Source of the DNA: Nonomuraea roseoviolacea subsp. carminata
Lineage (GTDB): Bacteria > Actinomycetota > Actinomycetes > Streptosporangiales > Streptosporangiaceae
Reading direction: 5' to 3'
DNA: 64,000 bases
Assembly: GCF_024172185.1 (NCBI RefSeq)
Contig: NZ_JAMZEC010000001.1
Span: 4,154,001-4,218,000, forward strand
The position numbers were made by a program, and so were the translations under genes. Numbering within the stretch: the first letter of the stretch is position 1; each line of letters opens with the position of its first letter. Below the pieces are notes generated by a model. That model saw nothing but the letters and a program-made list of their open reading frames with translations. It was not told where the DNA came from and searched no databases. Below, one piece after another: positions 9,101 through 16,363 of the stretch.

Positions 9101-10063
9101 TCACTCCTCCTGGCGGAAGATGATCGCGGTGCCCAACGCGGCCTTGGCGGGGACGAAGATCTCTTCGCGGCCGGTTGGGCTCACATGGACGTCGTTGTCG
9201 TGCAGGAACTGTCGCGTGGCGGCGATGTCGCGTACCGACACCGTGCAGGCGACGAACGCCGGCAGGGCCGCAGGCCGTTCACCGGGTAGCAGGTCGCCGA
9301 GCGTCGAGGCGGTGACGACGGTGACGTTCGCGCGATCGAAGCTGTGCGGTCGGCCGTCGCGCGCCTGCCCGAAGTAAGTGGCATAACGCTGCGTCAGTGC
9401 AGGGAGCGCCTCGTCGGCGACGCACAGGACACATTCGACGAGCCCGGTCGCGCCGTTGGGGTGGACGGTATGCGGCTGGTTGCCGCGCAGTGGGGCCGGG
9501 GCGCTCTCGGCGAATCCGATCCTGCCTTCCGGCACGCGCCCGGCGGGCAGGCCGGGTGCGGAGATCTCCAGGTAGCGGACCGGTTCCATCGTGGTGCCGG
9601 TGTGGGTCTCGACGGGGCGCCGCACGGCGTGCACACCGGCATGGTCGATGTCGGCTGCGGTCAGTCTCGCGGCGATGCCGTCGATGTCCGGTGTATCGGC
9701 GATCATGATGTGCAGGCCCTGGAACCGCTGCAGGAACGACGCGATGTTGGCGGTGGTGGCGCCGATGGCCGCCAGCAGTCCGGGCAGCCTGTCGTCGGGC
9801 ACCTGCAGCGGGGTCGGGCGGGCCTCGCCGGGCATGCGGCCGGGGTCGTCGATCACGGCCACCAACTCGATGAAGTTGCGCGGGAACTGCACGTGCGCGT
9901 TGGCCACGCCGAACGGCTCGGCGACTCCTCCGGCGACACGCGGCAGCAGGGGGTAGGCGGGCGCCGCCACGGTGAAACCAAGCCGACGATAGCAGTCCAT
10001 GGCCTGGCTCATGTCGTGCACGATGTGGCCCACGTGATGCAGGCCGGTGATGTCGATGCCCAT
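9101..10063 (-). CDS. VOC (glyoxalase-like) superfamily protein
   Basis: A 320-residue protein starting MGIDITGLHHVGHIVHDM, the usual opening of a glyoxalase-like VOC module, with a second related half (about 200-318). Such proteins bind a metal through His/Glu and act as dioxygenases, isomerases or resistance proteins, but the reaction cannot be assigned here. A longer frame reaches 10135. The ATG at 10063 is preferred because GGAGG lies at good spacing and the domain starts there. It is divergent from a TetR gene with a palindrome between them, so TetR control is likely. Confidence 0.85.
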   Translation of the reverse strand: MGIDITGLHHVGHIVHDMSQAMDCYRRLGFTVAAPAYPLLPRVAGGVAEPFGVANAHVQFPRNFIELVAVIDDPGRMPGEARPTPLQVPDDRLPGLLAAIGATTANIASFLQRFQGLHIMIADTPDIDGIAARLTAADIDHAGVHAVRRPVETHTGTTMEPVRYLEISAPGLPAGRVPEGRIGFAESAPAPLRGNQPHTVHPNGATGLVECVLCVADEALPALTQRYATYFGQARDGRPHSFDRANVTVVTASTLGDLLPGERPAALPAFVACTVSVRDIAATRQFLHDNDVHVSPTGREEIFVPAKAALGTAIIFRQEE

Positions 10064-10155
10064 GATGAAGAGCCTCCGCGCTTCGAAGGGGTTGGATGCG
10101 CGTGCGGACCTGAGGGTGTGTCCACCCGATCGCACCTCGAACGATTTTGAGAGTA

Positions 10156-10173
10156 CACTGTCATTAGACAGTG
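10156..10173. promoter_or_regulatory. Palindrome in VOC-TetR intergenic region, candidate TetR operator
   Basis: CACTGTC-ATTA-GACAGTG is a perfect 18-bp inverted repeat, 33 bp before the TetR start and 93 bp before the divergent VOC start. A TetR dimer typically covers a palindrome of this size. Assignment to this regulator is inferred from location. Confidence 0.55.
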
Positions 10174-10205
10174 AGCTCTCTCTATTGGCTCAGTAGAGTT
10201 TCCCT

Positions 10206-10787
10206 ATGGGAGAAGACGGGCTGCGCGAACGCAAGAAGGCCAGGACACGGGAGGCGATCCTTCGTGAGGCGTTCAGGCTCTTTCGTGAGCAGGGCTACCA
10301 CGCCACCACCACCCAGATGATCGCCGAGGCCGCCGAGGTCTCTCCGGCCACCCTCTTCCGCTATTTCCCCACCAAGGAGCATCTGGTCGTCCTTGACCGC
10401 TTCCCGCCTCTCACCGAGGCGTTGGCCGCTCAGCCGCCAGGCGCCCCGGTTCCCCTGCTGCGGGGCGCGTTCCGCGCGGCCTTCGCTGCCCTGTCGCCGG
10501 AGGAGATCACCGCCGGACACGACCGGGAGGTGTTCGCGGCCACCGTGCCGGAACTACTGGCCGCCAACGTGCGCAGGAGTCCCGGCTTGATCGCAGAGGT
10601 CCGTCAGCTCGTGGCGGACAAGGCCAACTGCGCTCCTGAAGACCCGCGCGTACGCGACGCGATCGGCGCGGTCTTCGGGATCGTGGCCATGATCTGGATG
10701 CAGTGGGCACAGGATCCCGGCCTGGACGGTCCTGCCGAGATCGATACGGCACTGGCACACCTGGAAGCCGGCTTGAACCGGACGTAG
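10206..10787 (+). CDS. TetR/AcrR family transcriptional regulator
   Basis: A 193-residue repressor-type protein. The N-terminal TetR helix-turn-helix covers about residues 10-58, with REAFRLFREQGYHATTTQMI, SPATLFRYFPTKEHLV and a basic N-terminus. The C-terminal ligand domain is not similar to a known sensor that I can name. A perfect palindrome lies just upstream, and the divergent VOC gene is the likely regulated partner, with autoregulation expected. Confidence 0.93.
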   Translation: MGEDGLRERKKARTREAILREAFRLFREQGYHATTTQMIAEAAEVSPATLFRYFPTKEHLVVLDRFPPLTEALAAQPPGAPVPLLRGAFRAAFAALSPEEITAGHDREVFAATVPELLAANVRRSPGLIAEVRQLVADKANCAPEDPRVRDAIGAVFGIVAMIWMQWAQDPGLDGPAEIDTALAHLEAGLNRT

Positions 10788-11226
10788 ATCAGCTGCCTGC
10801 TCGTGGCGGTGAAGTCATCGCCGGGGGAATCGACGGCACCGCGACGACGAACGCTCTTGCTTCTCACCAACATTGACATGCCGCGAGGGGAGCCAACCAG
10901 TCAGCCCTACCTCGACCAGGCGACCGAGCAAGCGGCGCGGCAGAGCACCGTGGCGGGTCCGACCAGACGTCGTGCTGCCCACGCCGACGAAGGGCCGACG
11001 CTGACGGTCTGTGACTCGGGTGACGTAACAGAGTGCCCCTGTTCTCGGGCTTGGATCGCCCGGCTGCCATCCCGGAGACGATCTGTCCGGGGGCCGGCAG
11101 CCGGGCTCGACACCGCGAGGGCCGCCGCCATTCACGAGCACCTGAACCGACGCGGCCCGCTACCCGCCGAGCACCACCTCGATGCGGGCTCGTCTTCGCG
11201 CGATGAACCGCTCATCGGCCACCCGG
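10788..11226. other. 439-bp intergenic region with no convincing gene
   Basis: Overlapping frames exist on both strands, but none has a ribosome site, family resemblance or actinomycete-like coding pattern. The region holds one copy of a dispersed repeat (11007-11028) and GC-rich inverted sequence around 11087-11107. It could be a decayed gene remnant. Confidence 0.5.
11007..11028. repeat. Dispersed 22-bp repeat, copy 1
   Basis: Identical at 21 of 22 positions to 13030-13051 in the same orientation. Weaker similarity (about 15 of 21) continues downstream for roughly 20 bp. Its role is unknown. Confidence 0.6.
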
Positions 11227-12354
11227 TTATGGCCAGGGCAGCACGGTCTCGCATTTGGTGTAATCCTCGAACTCCATTGACTGGCAGGTGTCGGTGCCCG
11301 AGTCGTAGTCGTATTCGCGGGCGTGGTCGGCGCCTCTGTCGCCCACGAGTAGATCGCCGTCCGCCCCGCCGTACAAATAGTCGTTCCCGTATGTCAGGTC
11401 GGAATTGTTGTAGTCGCCGTAGAGTTTGTCCGCGCCGGCGCCACCGTAGAGCCAGTCGTTGCCGCCATGGCCGTATATGACGTCGCCCCCGCTGCCGGGG
11501 CCGCCGTTCAGGGTGTTGTCCGCGTCGTTGCCGACGATGATGTCGGCGGACCAGCCACCGTAAATGTCTTCCACATCGTCCGGGATGTTCTCCTGTTCGC
11601 CGGCGATGCCGTCGTCGGCGACGCCATTCAGAGACGCCTGGACCTGCACCCCCTTGTCCGCGTAACTCACGACGTCCTCACCGCTGCCGCCGGCGTATGT
11701 GTCGACACCGTTCTCGCCTCGCAGGTCGTCGTTGCCCGGGCCGCCGGAAAGGCTGTCGTTGCCGTCCGAGCCCTCCAGGAGGTCGTCACCGTCCGCGCAT
11801 TGCTGCGCGCACCCGCCGAAGAGCTGGTCGTTGCCGTTCTCCGGCTTTCCCTGGTTCGCGCGCAGGTCGTCCGGGCTGAGGCCGCCATTGATCCACTGCA
11901 CGCCGGGGCCGCCGTAGATGACGTCGTTCCCGGAGCCGCCGTAGAGGCGGGCTGACGTCTTGTTGCTCGTGGGTAACAGGTTGATGATCGTATCGGCGCC
12001 CGCGTGCCCGTCCACGTCCAGCCCTGTGGGAGTGCCGCTCAGCCCGCATTCGACTTCGTGATCGGTGACGGCGATGCAGTCGCCGCCCGGCACCAGCGGG
12101 TAGTTCTCATCGGTGATGCGCACCCGGCCGTAGGCGGCCGGGGCAATGGTGATGCGGTTGCCCCCGTAACTTCCGTCGATGGTCAGCGTTTTTCCGGCCA
12201 CGCCGACATGGCCTGCGGTGGGATCCACGTCGGCATTCGCGGCGGCCGGTGAGACCAACACCATTCCGGATGCCAGTGCTGCTGCGCCGATCCAGGGCAT
12301 CTTCTTCCGCATACCACGCATCGCCGTACGAGCTCGTGCGGTTTTCTGTCGCAA
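11227..12354 (-). CDS. Secreted calcium-binding RTX-like repeat protein
   Basis: About 375 residues with a Sec signal peptide (MRGMRKKMPW, a hydrophobic core, then ANA|DV) and a body rich in Gly-Gly-x-Gly-Asn-Asp nonapeptides such as GGSGNDVIYGG, GGPGNDDLRGE, GHGGNDWLYGG and GGADGDLLVGD. These are haemolysin-type beta-roll repeats that bind Ca2+ after export. No enzyme domain is visible and a Cys pair sits at the C-terminus. A frame opens at 12411 without a ribosome site. A TTG at 12352-12354 follows AAGGAAGG at 8-nt spacing and is preferred, while the ATG at 12321 would also keep the signal peptide. Function may be cell-surface or adhesive. Confidence 0.82.
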   Translation of the reverse strand: MRQKTARARTAMRGMRKKMPWIGAAALASGMVLVSPAAANADVDPTAGHVGVAGKTLTIDGSYGGNRITIAPAAYGRVRITDENYPLVPGGDCIAVTDHEVECGLSGTPTGLDVDGHAGADTIINLLPTSNKTSARLYGGSGNDVIYGGPGVQWINGGLSPDDLRANQGKPENGNDQLFGGCAQQCADGDDLLEGSDGNDSLSGGPGNDDLRGENGVDTYAGGSGEDVVSYADKGVQVQASLNGVADDGIAGEQENIPDDVEDIYGGWSADIIVGNDADNTLNGGPGSGGDVIYGHGGNDWLYGGAGADKLYGDYNNSDLTYGNDYLYGGADGDLLVGDRGADHAREYDYDSGTDTCQSMEFEDYTKCETVLPWP

Positions 12355-12533
12355 GACATCGTCCTTCCTTGATGGCGCCAAGTGCGTGCGGCGCCGTGCG
12401 GATGGCCACACGGTAGTGCTTGCCGATCAAGGAATATGGGCGTTCGTAGATCTTGCCCGACGCTGGGGGGATCGTGCGTTGGCGCACGGAGGCCGCCCGC
12501 GCGGCCTGCCTGACCTGTGGTGCAGGTGGGGGC

Positions 12534-12839
12534 CTAAGGAGACGGGGCGCAGACGCAGGAGATCGTCCTCATGGTGCCGGCCTCCTCGTCGATGCTGGTG
12601 AGGTGGCGGCTGCCCAGGCAGTACCGGCAGTCGAGTTGCGAGGCGACGTACGGGTCCGACCAGACCCTGTGCTGCCACACCGGCGAAGGGCCGGCCGGCG
12701 GTGTCCCGGACCGCTCGGCGGGCTCGTTGGTGTCGCCCACCCAGCCGAGTCCGCCGCAGAACTGGCAGCTCAGAAACAGATCGCCGATCCGCAGGCCCTT
12801 GCGTCCCTCGCATTCGGGGCAGGCGATCCGGTCAGACAA
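12534..12839 (-). CDS. Small CxxC zinc-finger protein (DnaJ-type CxxCxG motifs)
   Basis: A 101-residue protein with four cysteine pairs: CPECEG (7/10), CQFCGG (25/28), CRYCLG (71/74) and CVC (95/97). This resembles the zinc-binding CxxCxGxG knuckles of DnaJ, without a J domain. It begins with TTG at 12837-12839, and an in-frame TGA just upstream excludes a longer form. It follows the other zinc-finger gene by 6 bp, so both are probably one transcript. Function unknown; zinc-ribbon binding of RNA, DNA or protein is possible. Confidence 0.72.
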   Translation of the reverse strand: MSDRIACPECEGRKGLRIGDLFLSCQFCGGLGWVGDTNEPAERSGTPPAGPSPVWQHRVWSDPYVASQLDCRYCLGSRHLTSIDEEAGTMRTISCVCAPSP

Positions 12840-12845
12840 GGCCGC

Positions 12846-12998
12846 TCACCGACGCCCTGTCCCGTCGCATGACGTGCAGGGCACCCACGTGCGCTCCTGG
12901 TTCTTCTTTCCGTTGAGCTCCATCCACTCGCCCTGGGCGCCGAGGCAGGTGCCGCAGATGGCGGGCTCCTGCTCGTCGTCGTCAGCCTTCTTGCCCAT
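12846..12998 (-). CDS. Very small CxxC zinc-finger protein
   Basis: A 50-residue protein with CGTCLGAQG (Cys15/Cys18) and CTSCDGTG (Cys41/Cys44), a two-knuckle treble-clef-like zinc site. Short proteins of this pattern are widespread in actinomycetes, with no function known to me. The longer frame to 13139 lacks coding character, while the ATG at 12998 begins MGKKADDDEQEP, which fits the family. It is the first gene of a two-gene zinc-finger operon, and a dispersed repeat copy lies 32 bp upstream. Confidence 0.75.
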   Translation of the reverse strand: MGKKADDDEQEPAICGTCLGAQGEWMELNGKKNQERTWVPCTSCDGTGRR

Positions 12999-13029
12999 GG
13001 ATCTCACGGTAGTTGCGTCGTGGCCTACT

Positions 13030-13051
13030 GTCTGTGACTTGGGTGACGTAA
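13030..13051. repeat. Dispersed 22-bp repeat, copy 2
   Basis: One mismatch to the copy at 11007-11028. It lies upstream of the zinc-finger operon and could overlap its promoter, although it reads antisense to that operon. Confidence 0.6.
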
Positions 13052-13220
13052 TGAGGTGACCCTGTGCTCGGTCCCCTCCGACTAGTGACCTGACGCCTGG
13101 GCTCGGGAAGCGGGGCGAGAAGCCGGTGCCGCCGGTCACCTGTGGAGACGCTCTACTTTGCCCGGCTGGTTCGGGTGCGGCTCGTCCTGATCCTGGGTAG
13201 CTACTCTTCGAACATGTATC

Positions 13221-13235
13221 ACTACTCTAAGTAGT
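13221..13235. repeat. Short inverted repeat ACTACT-CTA-AGTAGT
   Basis: A perfect 6-bp inverted repeat in an AT-richer patch immediately before the decayed gene. It may be an operator or chance. Confidence 0.3.
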
Positions 13236-13489
13236 TATCGGGACTTCTATGCGGTGGACGGCCAGGAGGAGAGCGACGGCTGGAGCTGTCGCATGAAGAT
13301 CGCCGACGGCACCTACGACGGCTACTGGCTCGACTCCAGCGACGGGTACGTCTGCGCTGTGGGCTCCACCAGCCAGCGGTGGAAGTTCCTGGGCAGCGTT
13401 CCACCTCCGACGGGGCCAGCGGCAGGCGACTGCGCGCCCAGTACCGCGCGACCCCGGAGACCTACACCATCCGCAACATGGAGCTCTGA
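13236..13489 (+). pseudogene. Decayed gene with internal frameshift, product unrecognised
   Basis: One frame reads RDFYAVDGQEESDGW, then SCRMKIADGTYDGYWLDSSD and RWKFLG, with strong coding character. At about 13395-13400 the sense continues in another frame as STSDGASGRRLRAQYRATPE and ends at TGA 13487-13489 after YTIRNMEL. No start with a ribosome site is found upstream. The two halves look like one small extracellular-type protein broken by a 1- or 2-base change. The family is not recognised. The 270 bp that follow to 13759 hold no gene I can support. Confidence 0.45.
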
Positions 13490-13759
13490 GCGCGCCTCGG
13501 TGAATCTCCGCCCATCGCCGGGACGCGGCGGCTTTCGCGATCGTGGTGGGCGGCGGAGTTGCGACAGGGACTCGCTGAACGACCACGGCGGCCCCAAGCG
13601 GACCTCGCTTGTGGCTCGAAACGTTTCCGCTGGTAGGGGCGTCTCCTGCGCGGACGGTTTCCACAGACATCACAGCCGGCGGCTGCTTGCGCCGCCTGCC
13701 GGGCGCGGTTCGACCCCTTCCCGGGACAGCCGCGCCGGCCTCAACGGTACGGGAGCATC

Positions 13760-14491
13760 ATGAGCGACGACACGGAAGCGAAGCTGATCTACGGCAAGGG
13801 AGCCGAGGCGTGCCCCGAGGGCAACTTCTGTCTCTACCGGGCCTCGAACTTCAACGCGGGCCAGGGCCCGGGACGCGACAAGATCCTGGCCATCCCCATG
13901 GGCGTATACGTCAACGACTTCTCCGAGTACGGGTTCGACCACAGCGGTGACGGGGTGAGCGCCGTCGTCAACAACACGACCGAGGACAACACGCTGTTCT
14001 CGGCCGCCAACCAGCAGGGGCACTCACTGCCGGTGAACCGGGGCACCTCGATCGCGAATCTGCAGACGATCCCCATGGCCGGGAGCCCGAACGGCTCCTG
14101 GAACGACCAGGCCCAGTCCGCGCTGGCGTCCCGCTACGTGGGGAACCTGCGGGTCGAGCAGGAGCTGCGGGGCCACTGGGCGGAAGGCGGGGGACACCTC
14201 TACTCCTACCGGCTCACGATGCACGCCGAGGACACCCGCGTCATGAAATGGGCCGTGGGGTTCGGTGGCCTGCCGGAGGGAACCTCACTGTCCAAGAGCT
14301 TCATCGACACCTTCTGGGGTGAGATCCTCCGCGACGGCACCGACGGTGCCGTCCTGCTCGGCTCCCCCGAGCGCGGCGGACACAGCGTCGATCCCGGGAC
14401 GGCCCTCCCCATCGACATCCAGGTCGTCTATCCCGGCCAGAGCTCCGCCTACGAACGCCTCATCGGCCTGAACGCCCAGCAACTGGGCTGA
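13760..14491 (+). CDS. Peptidase-inhibitor-I36-like / beta-gamma-crystallin-like protein with unknown C-terminal domain
   Basis: A 243-residue protein. Residues 15-75 (ACPEGNFCLYRASNFN, then VYVNDFSEYGFDHSGDG, Cys18 and Cys24) match the pattern of the I36 protease-inhibitor family, which has a crystallin-like fold. The C-terminal half (about 115-243, with MKWAVGFGGLPEG, FWGEILRDGTDGAVLLGSPE and IDIQVVYPGQSSAYERLIG) is a separate domain I do not recognise. Known family members are secreted, but no signal peptide is visible here. The ATG at 13760 has a modest GGGAG site. Inhibitor function is uncertain. Confidence 0.75.
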   Translation: MSDDTEAKLIYGKGAEACPEGNFCLYRASNFNAGQGPGRDKILAIPMGVYVNDFSEYGFDHSGDGVSAVVNNTTEDNTLFSAANQQGHSLPVNRGTSIANLQTIPMAGSPNGSWNDQAQSALASRYVGNLRVEQELRGHWAEGGGHLYSYRLTMHAEDTRVMKWAVGFGGLPEGTSLSKSFIDTFWGEILRDGTDGAVLLGSPERGGHSVDPGTALPIDIQVVYPGQSSAYERLIGLNAQQLG

Positions 14492-14629
14492 CCCGGCTCG
14501 GTCTCTTCGACTGCATCGGCAAGGAGGACCTGAAGGGCCTCGGGAGAGATGCTCGGGGCCCCAAGGCCTGTTCCTGGCGCACCGCCCCCCTTGACATCGC
14601 CGCGCCGGCTGCGACGACATCGGGCTCAC

Positions 14630-14828
14630 GCGCCTGTAGTACGGGCTGTCCGAGCGGCAGTCGTACTCCTTGTAATTCTCCATGACGAGCTTGGCCGTCC
14701 CCACCTTGACGCATTGCGTGAGCGTCCGGAAACCCCTGGTACGGCTTCCAGCCCGTGGCCGTGGCGCCGGCCGGGGTGGCGGCGGCGAGGGCGCCGACCG
14801 CGAGGGTGCCGGCCATGGCAAGGGTCAC
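14630..14828 (-). pseudogene. Small secreted protein gene broken by a frameshift
   Basis: Just downstream of trpS, one minus-strand frame encodes a signal peptide (VTLAMAGTLAVGALAAATPA ending AGATA) and then TGWKPYQGF. At the run near 14726-14736 the sense moves to another frame, giving RTLTQCVKVGTAKLVMENYK then EYDCRSDSPYYRR. Together they resemble one secreted peptide of 70-80 residues with a single disulfide. One extra base in the TCCGGAAACCCC stretch would explain the break. The 3' end is unclear, since the second frame has no early stop. Sequencing error cannot be excluded. Confidence 0.55.
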
Positions 14829-14884
14829 GCCGAATCGCGCGGGGGAATCCGTAGGAGCGCGCGGCGTCGCGGTGCCCGGAGCGG

Positions 14885-15994
14885 TCAGTAGTGACTGTTC
14901 ATGGCGGCACGCACCTCGGCGAGGGTGGCATCGGCCACGGCGTTGGCCCGCTCGTTGCCCTCGCGCAGAACCCCGCGCAGGTAGGTGCGGTCCCGCGCGT
15001 ACTCGGTCCGGCGGGCCCGGATCGGCGCCAGGCACTCGTTGACCGCCTCGGTCACGGTCCTCTTCAGCGCGGCGGCTCCCGCGGAGCCGATCTCGGCGGC
15101 GATCTGCTCGGGCGCGCGGTCCTGGCAGAGGGCCGCCATGAGCAGGAGAGAGGACACCTCGGGCCGGGTGGCCGGGTCGTAGGTGATGAAACGCTCGGAG
15201 TCGGTCTTCGCCCCCTTGATCAGCCGGGCCGTCTCGTCGGCGTCGGCGGCCAGGGTGATGGCGTTGCCCCGGCTCTTGCTCATCTTGGTGCCGTCCATGC
15301 CGAGCAGCAGCGGCGCGCTCGACAGCAGGGCGTCGGGACGGGGGAACACGGCGCCGCCGTCGCCGTAGCGGTCGTTGAAGCGGCGGGCGACGGTCCGGGT
15401 GATCTCCAGATGGGGGAGCTGGTCCTGGCCGACCGGGACGAGGTTGGCCTTGCAGAAGAGGATGTCGGCGGCCTGGTGGACGGGGTAGGTGAACATCAGG
15501 CCGCTGACGGCGGACTGGCGCGAGTGGGCGATCTCGTCCTTGACCGTGGGGTTGCGGTTCAGCTCGGAGACGGAGACGAGGCTGAGGAACGGCAGCAGGA
15601 GCTGGTTGAGGGCGGGAACGGCGCTGTGCGTGAAGATCGTGCTGCGTGCCGGGTCCACGCCGATGGCGAGGTAGTCCAGGACCAGCTCCTCGACGTACTC
15701 GGTCAGGTTGTCGGCGATGTCGCGGTCGGTCAGGACCTGGTAGTCCGCGATGATCACGAACGTCTCCACGCCGAGGTTCTGCAGACGTATCCGGTTGTGG
15801 AGGGTGCCGAAGTAGTGGCCGAGATGCAGCCGTCCGGTGGGGCGGTCGCCGGTCAGCACCCGGAACTGCCCGGGGGCCTGGCGGATCAGCTCCTCCAGGA
15901 CGGCGCTGCGGGCGTGCGCGGCGGACGTCTTGAGGGGGTCGGCGGAGTCGGGGGTGAGGGCCTCGGAGTCCGCGGTCTGCAGGGTGGTGTCCAT
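14885..15994 (-). CDS. trpS: Tryptophanyl-tRNA synthetase, auxiliary attenuator-controlled type
   Basis: Class I synthetase that charges tRNA-Trp using Trp and ATP. It has 369 residues with the HIGH-type signature HLGH (57-60, in GRLHLGHYFG) and KMSKS (237-241, in GTKMSKSRGN), plus the GQDQLPHLE Trp-binding segment. The ATG at 15994 has AGGAGA upstream, and an earlier frame to 16069 adds only leader sequence. A leader peptide with tandem Trp codons and an attenuator precede it. In Streptomyces coelicolor the auxiliary, indolmycin-resistant TrpRS1 gene is controlled by ribosome-mediated attenuation, so this gene may likewise be an inducible, inhibitor-tolerant second copy. Resistance itself is not provable from sequence. 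Confidence 0.96.
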   Translation of the reverse strand: MDTTLQTADSEALTPDSADPLKTSAAHARSAVLEELIRQAPGQFRVLTGDRPTGRLHLGHYFGTLHNRIRLQNLGVETFVIIADYQVLTDRDIADNLTEYVEELVLDYLAIGVDPARSTIFTHSAVPALNQLLLPFLSLVSVSELNRNPTVKDEIAHSRQSAVSGLMFTYPVHQAADILFCKANLVPVGQDQLPHLEITRTVARRFNDRYGDGGAVFPRPDALLSSAPLLLGMDGTKMSKSRGNAITLAADADETARLIKGAKTDSERFITYDPATRPEVSSLLLMAALCQDRAPEQIAAEIGSAGAAALKRTVTEAVNECLAPIRARRTEYARDRTYLRGVLREGNERANAVADATLAEVRAAMNSHY

Positions 15995-16070
15995 GAGGTG
16001 TTCTCCTGGCGGGTCGGGTCGGGTCGGTGTCGCCGTCAGGACGACACGCCCCCCTGCTCCGGGGAACACG

Positions 16071-16098
16071 AAAGGGCCGTCCGTCCGAACGGCCCTTT
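16071..16098 (-). terminator. trpS attenuator hairpin
   Basis: A perfect 10-bp stem AAAGGGCCGT / ACGGCCCTTT with an 8-base loop, between the Trp leader peptide and trpS. In the trpS direction only UUU follows the stem, so termination would be weaker than for a classic intrinsic terminator. Its place 3' of a leader peptide with tandem Trp codons marks it as the attenuator. Confidence 0.7.
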
Positions 16099-16108
16099 TT
16101 CTTCATGC

Positions 16109-16149
16109 CTGAGAGGCGGCCGCTCCTACGAGGAGCGCCACCAGCTCAG
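16109..16149 (-). promoter_or_regulatory. Leader hairpin sequestering the Trp codons
   Basis: On the minus strand CTGAG...GGTGG...CGCTCCT pairs with AGGAGCG...CCGCC...CTCAG, giving about 17 base pairs with small bulges around a CGT loop. The 5' arm contains the two UGG codons. A ribosome stalled there would open this stem and free its 3' arm (GGCCGCC) to compete for the attenuator. This is the expected 1:2 stem of ribosome-mediated attenuation. Confidence 0.6.
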
Positions 16150-16167
16150 ACAGGACGAAAGACGCAT
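16126..16167 (-). CDS. Trp leader peptide MRLSSCLSWWRSS
   Basis: A 13-codon reading frame ending in TAG, with adjacent Trp codons (UGG UGG) at positions 9-10, placed 131 bp upstream of trpS. Low charged tRNA-Trp would stall the ribosome on these codons and favour read-through into trpS. No Shine-Dalgarno is obvious. A TATGAT box lies 6 bp before the ATG, so the transcript may begin at or next to the start codon (leaderless). The tandem Trp codons plus two stems make chance unlikely. Confidence 0.8.
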   Translation of the reverse strand: MRLSSCLSWWRSS

Positions 16168-16173
16168 GGGCTC

Positions 16174-16204
16174 ATCATAACGTCGGCTCCCCGTGCCGGG
16201 ACAA
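16174..16204 (-). promoter_or_regulatory. Candidate promoter for the Trp leader and trpS
   Basis: On the minus strand TTGTCC (16199-16204) and TATGAT (16174-16179) are separated by 19 bp. The -10 is near consensus, while spacing is longer than ideal. Transcription would start at about the leader ATG. Confidence 0.5.
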
Positions 16205-16363
16205 GATCCAGCCGGGGACGAAGGAGGCGAAGCCGGGCGACGTATGGGTGGCCCTACCAGTACAGGGAGGCTGTCCCGACCCGTGATCTTCGTGGTCGCC
16301 GCAGGGACACGGCAGCGCCCAGATGATCCACTGGTTGCCCTTCGATGAGAAAGGAAGCGGCAG

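Noticed and set aside
10803..11480. A 225-codon frame extending into the RTX gene
   Set aside because: Arg/Ser-rich low-complexity sequence without a ribosome site or family, overlapping the well-supported RTX gene on the other strand.
16071..16100. Plus-strand intrinsic terminator with a TTTTT tail
   Set aside because: The U-run reads on the plus strand, where no gene ends; location between leader and trpS on the minus strand supports the attenuator reading instead.
14460..16106. A 548-codon minus-strand frame overlapping trpS
   Set aside because: Arg/Pro-rich shadow of trpS in another frame; only its short signal-peptide part is real and reported as a frameshifted gene.
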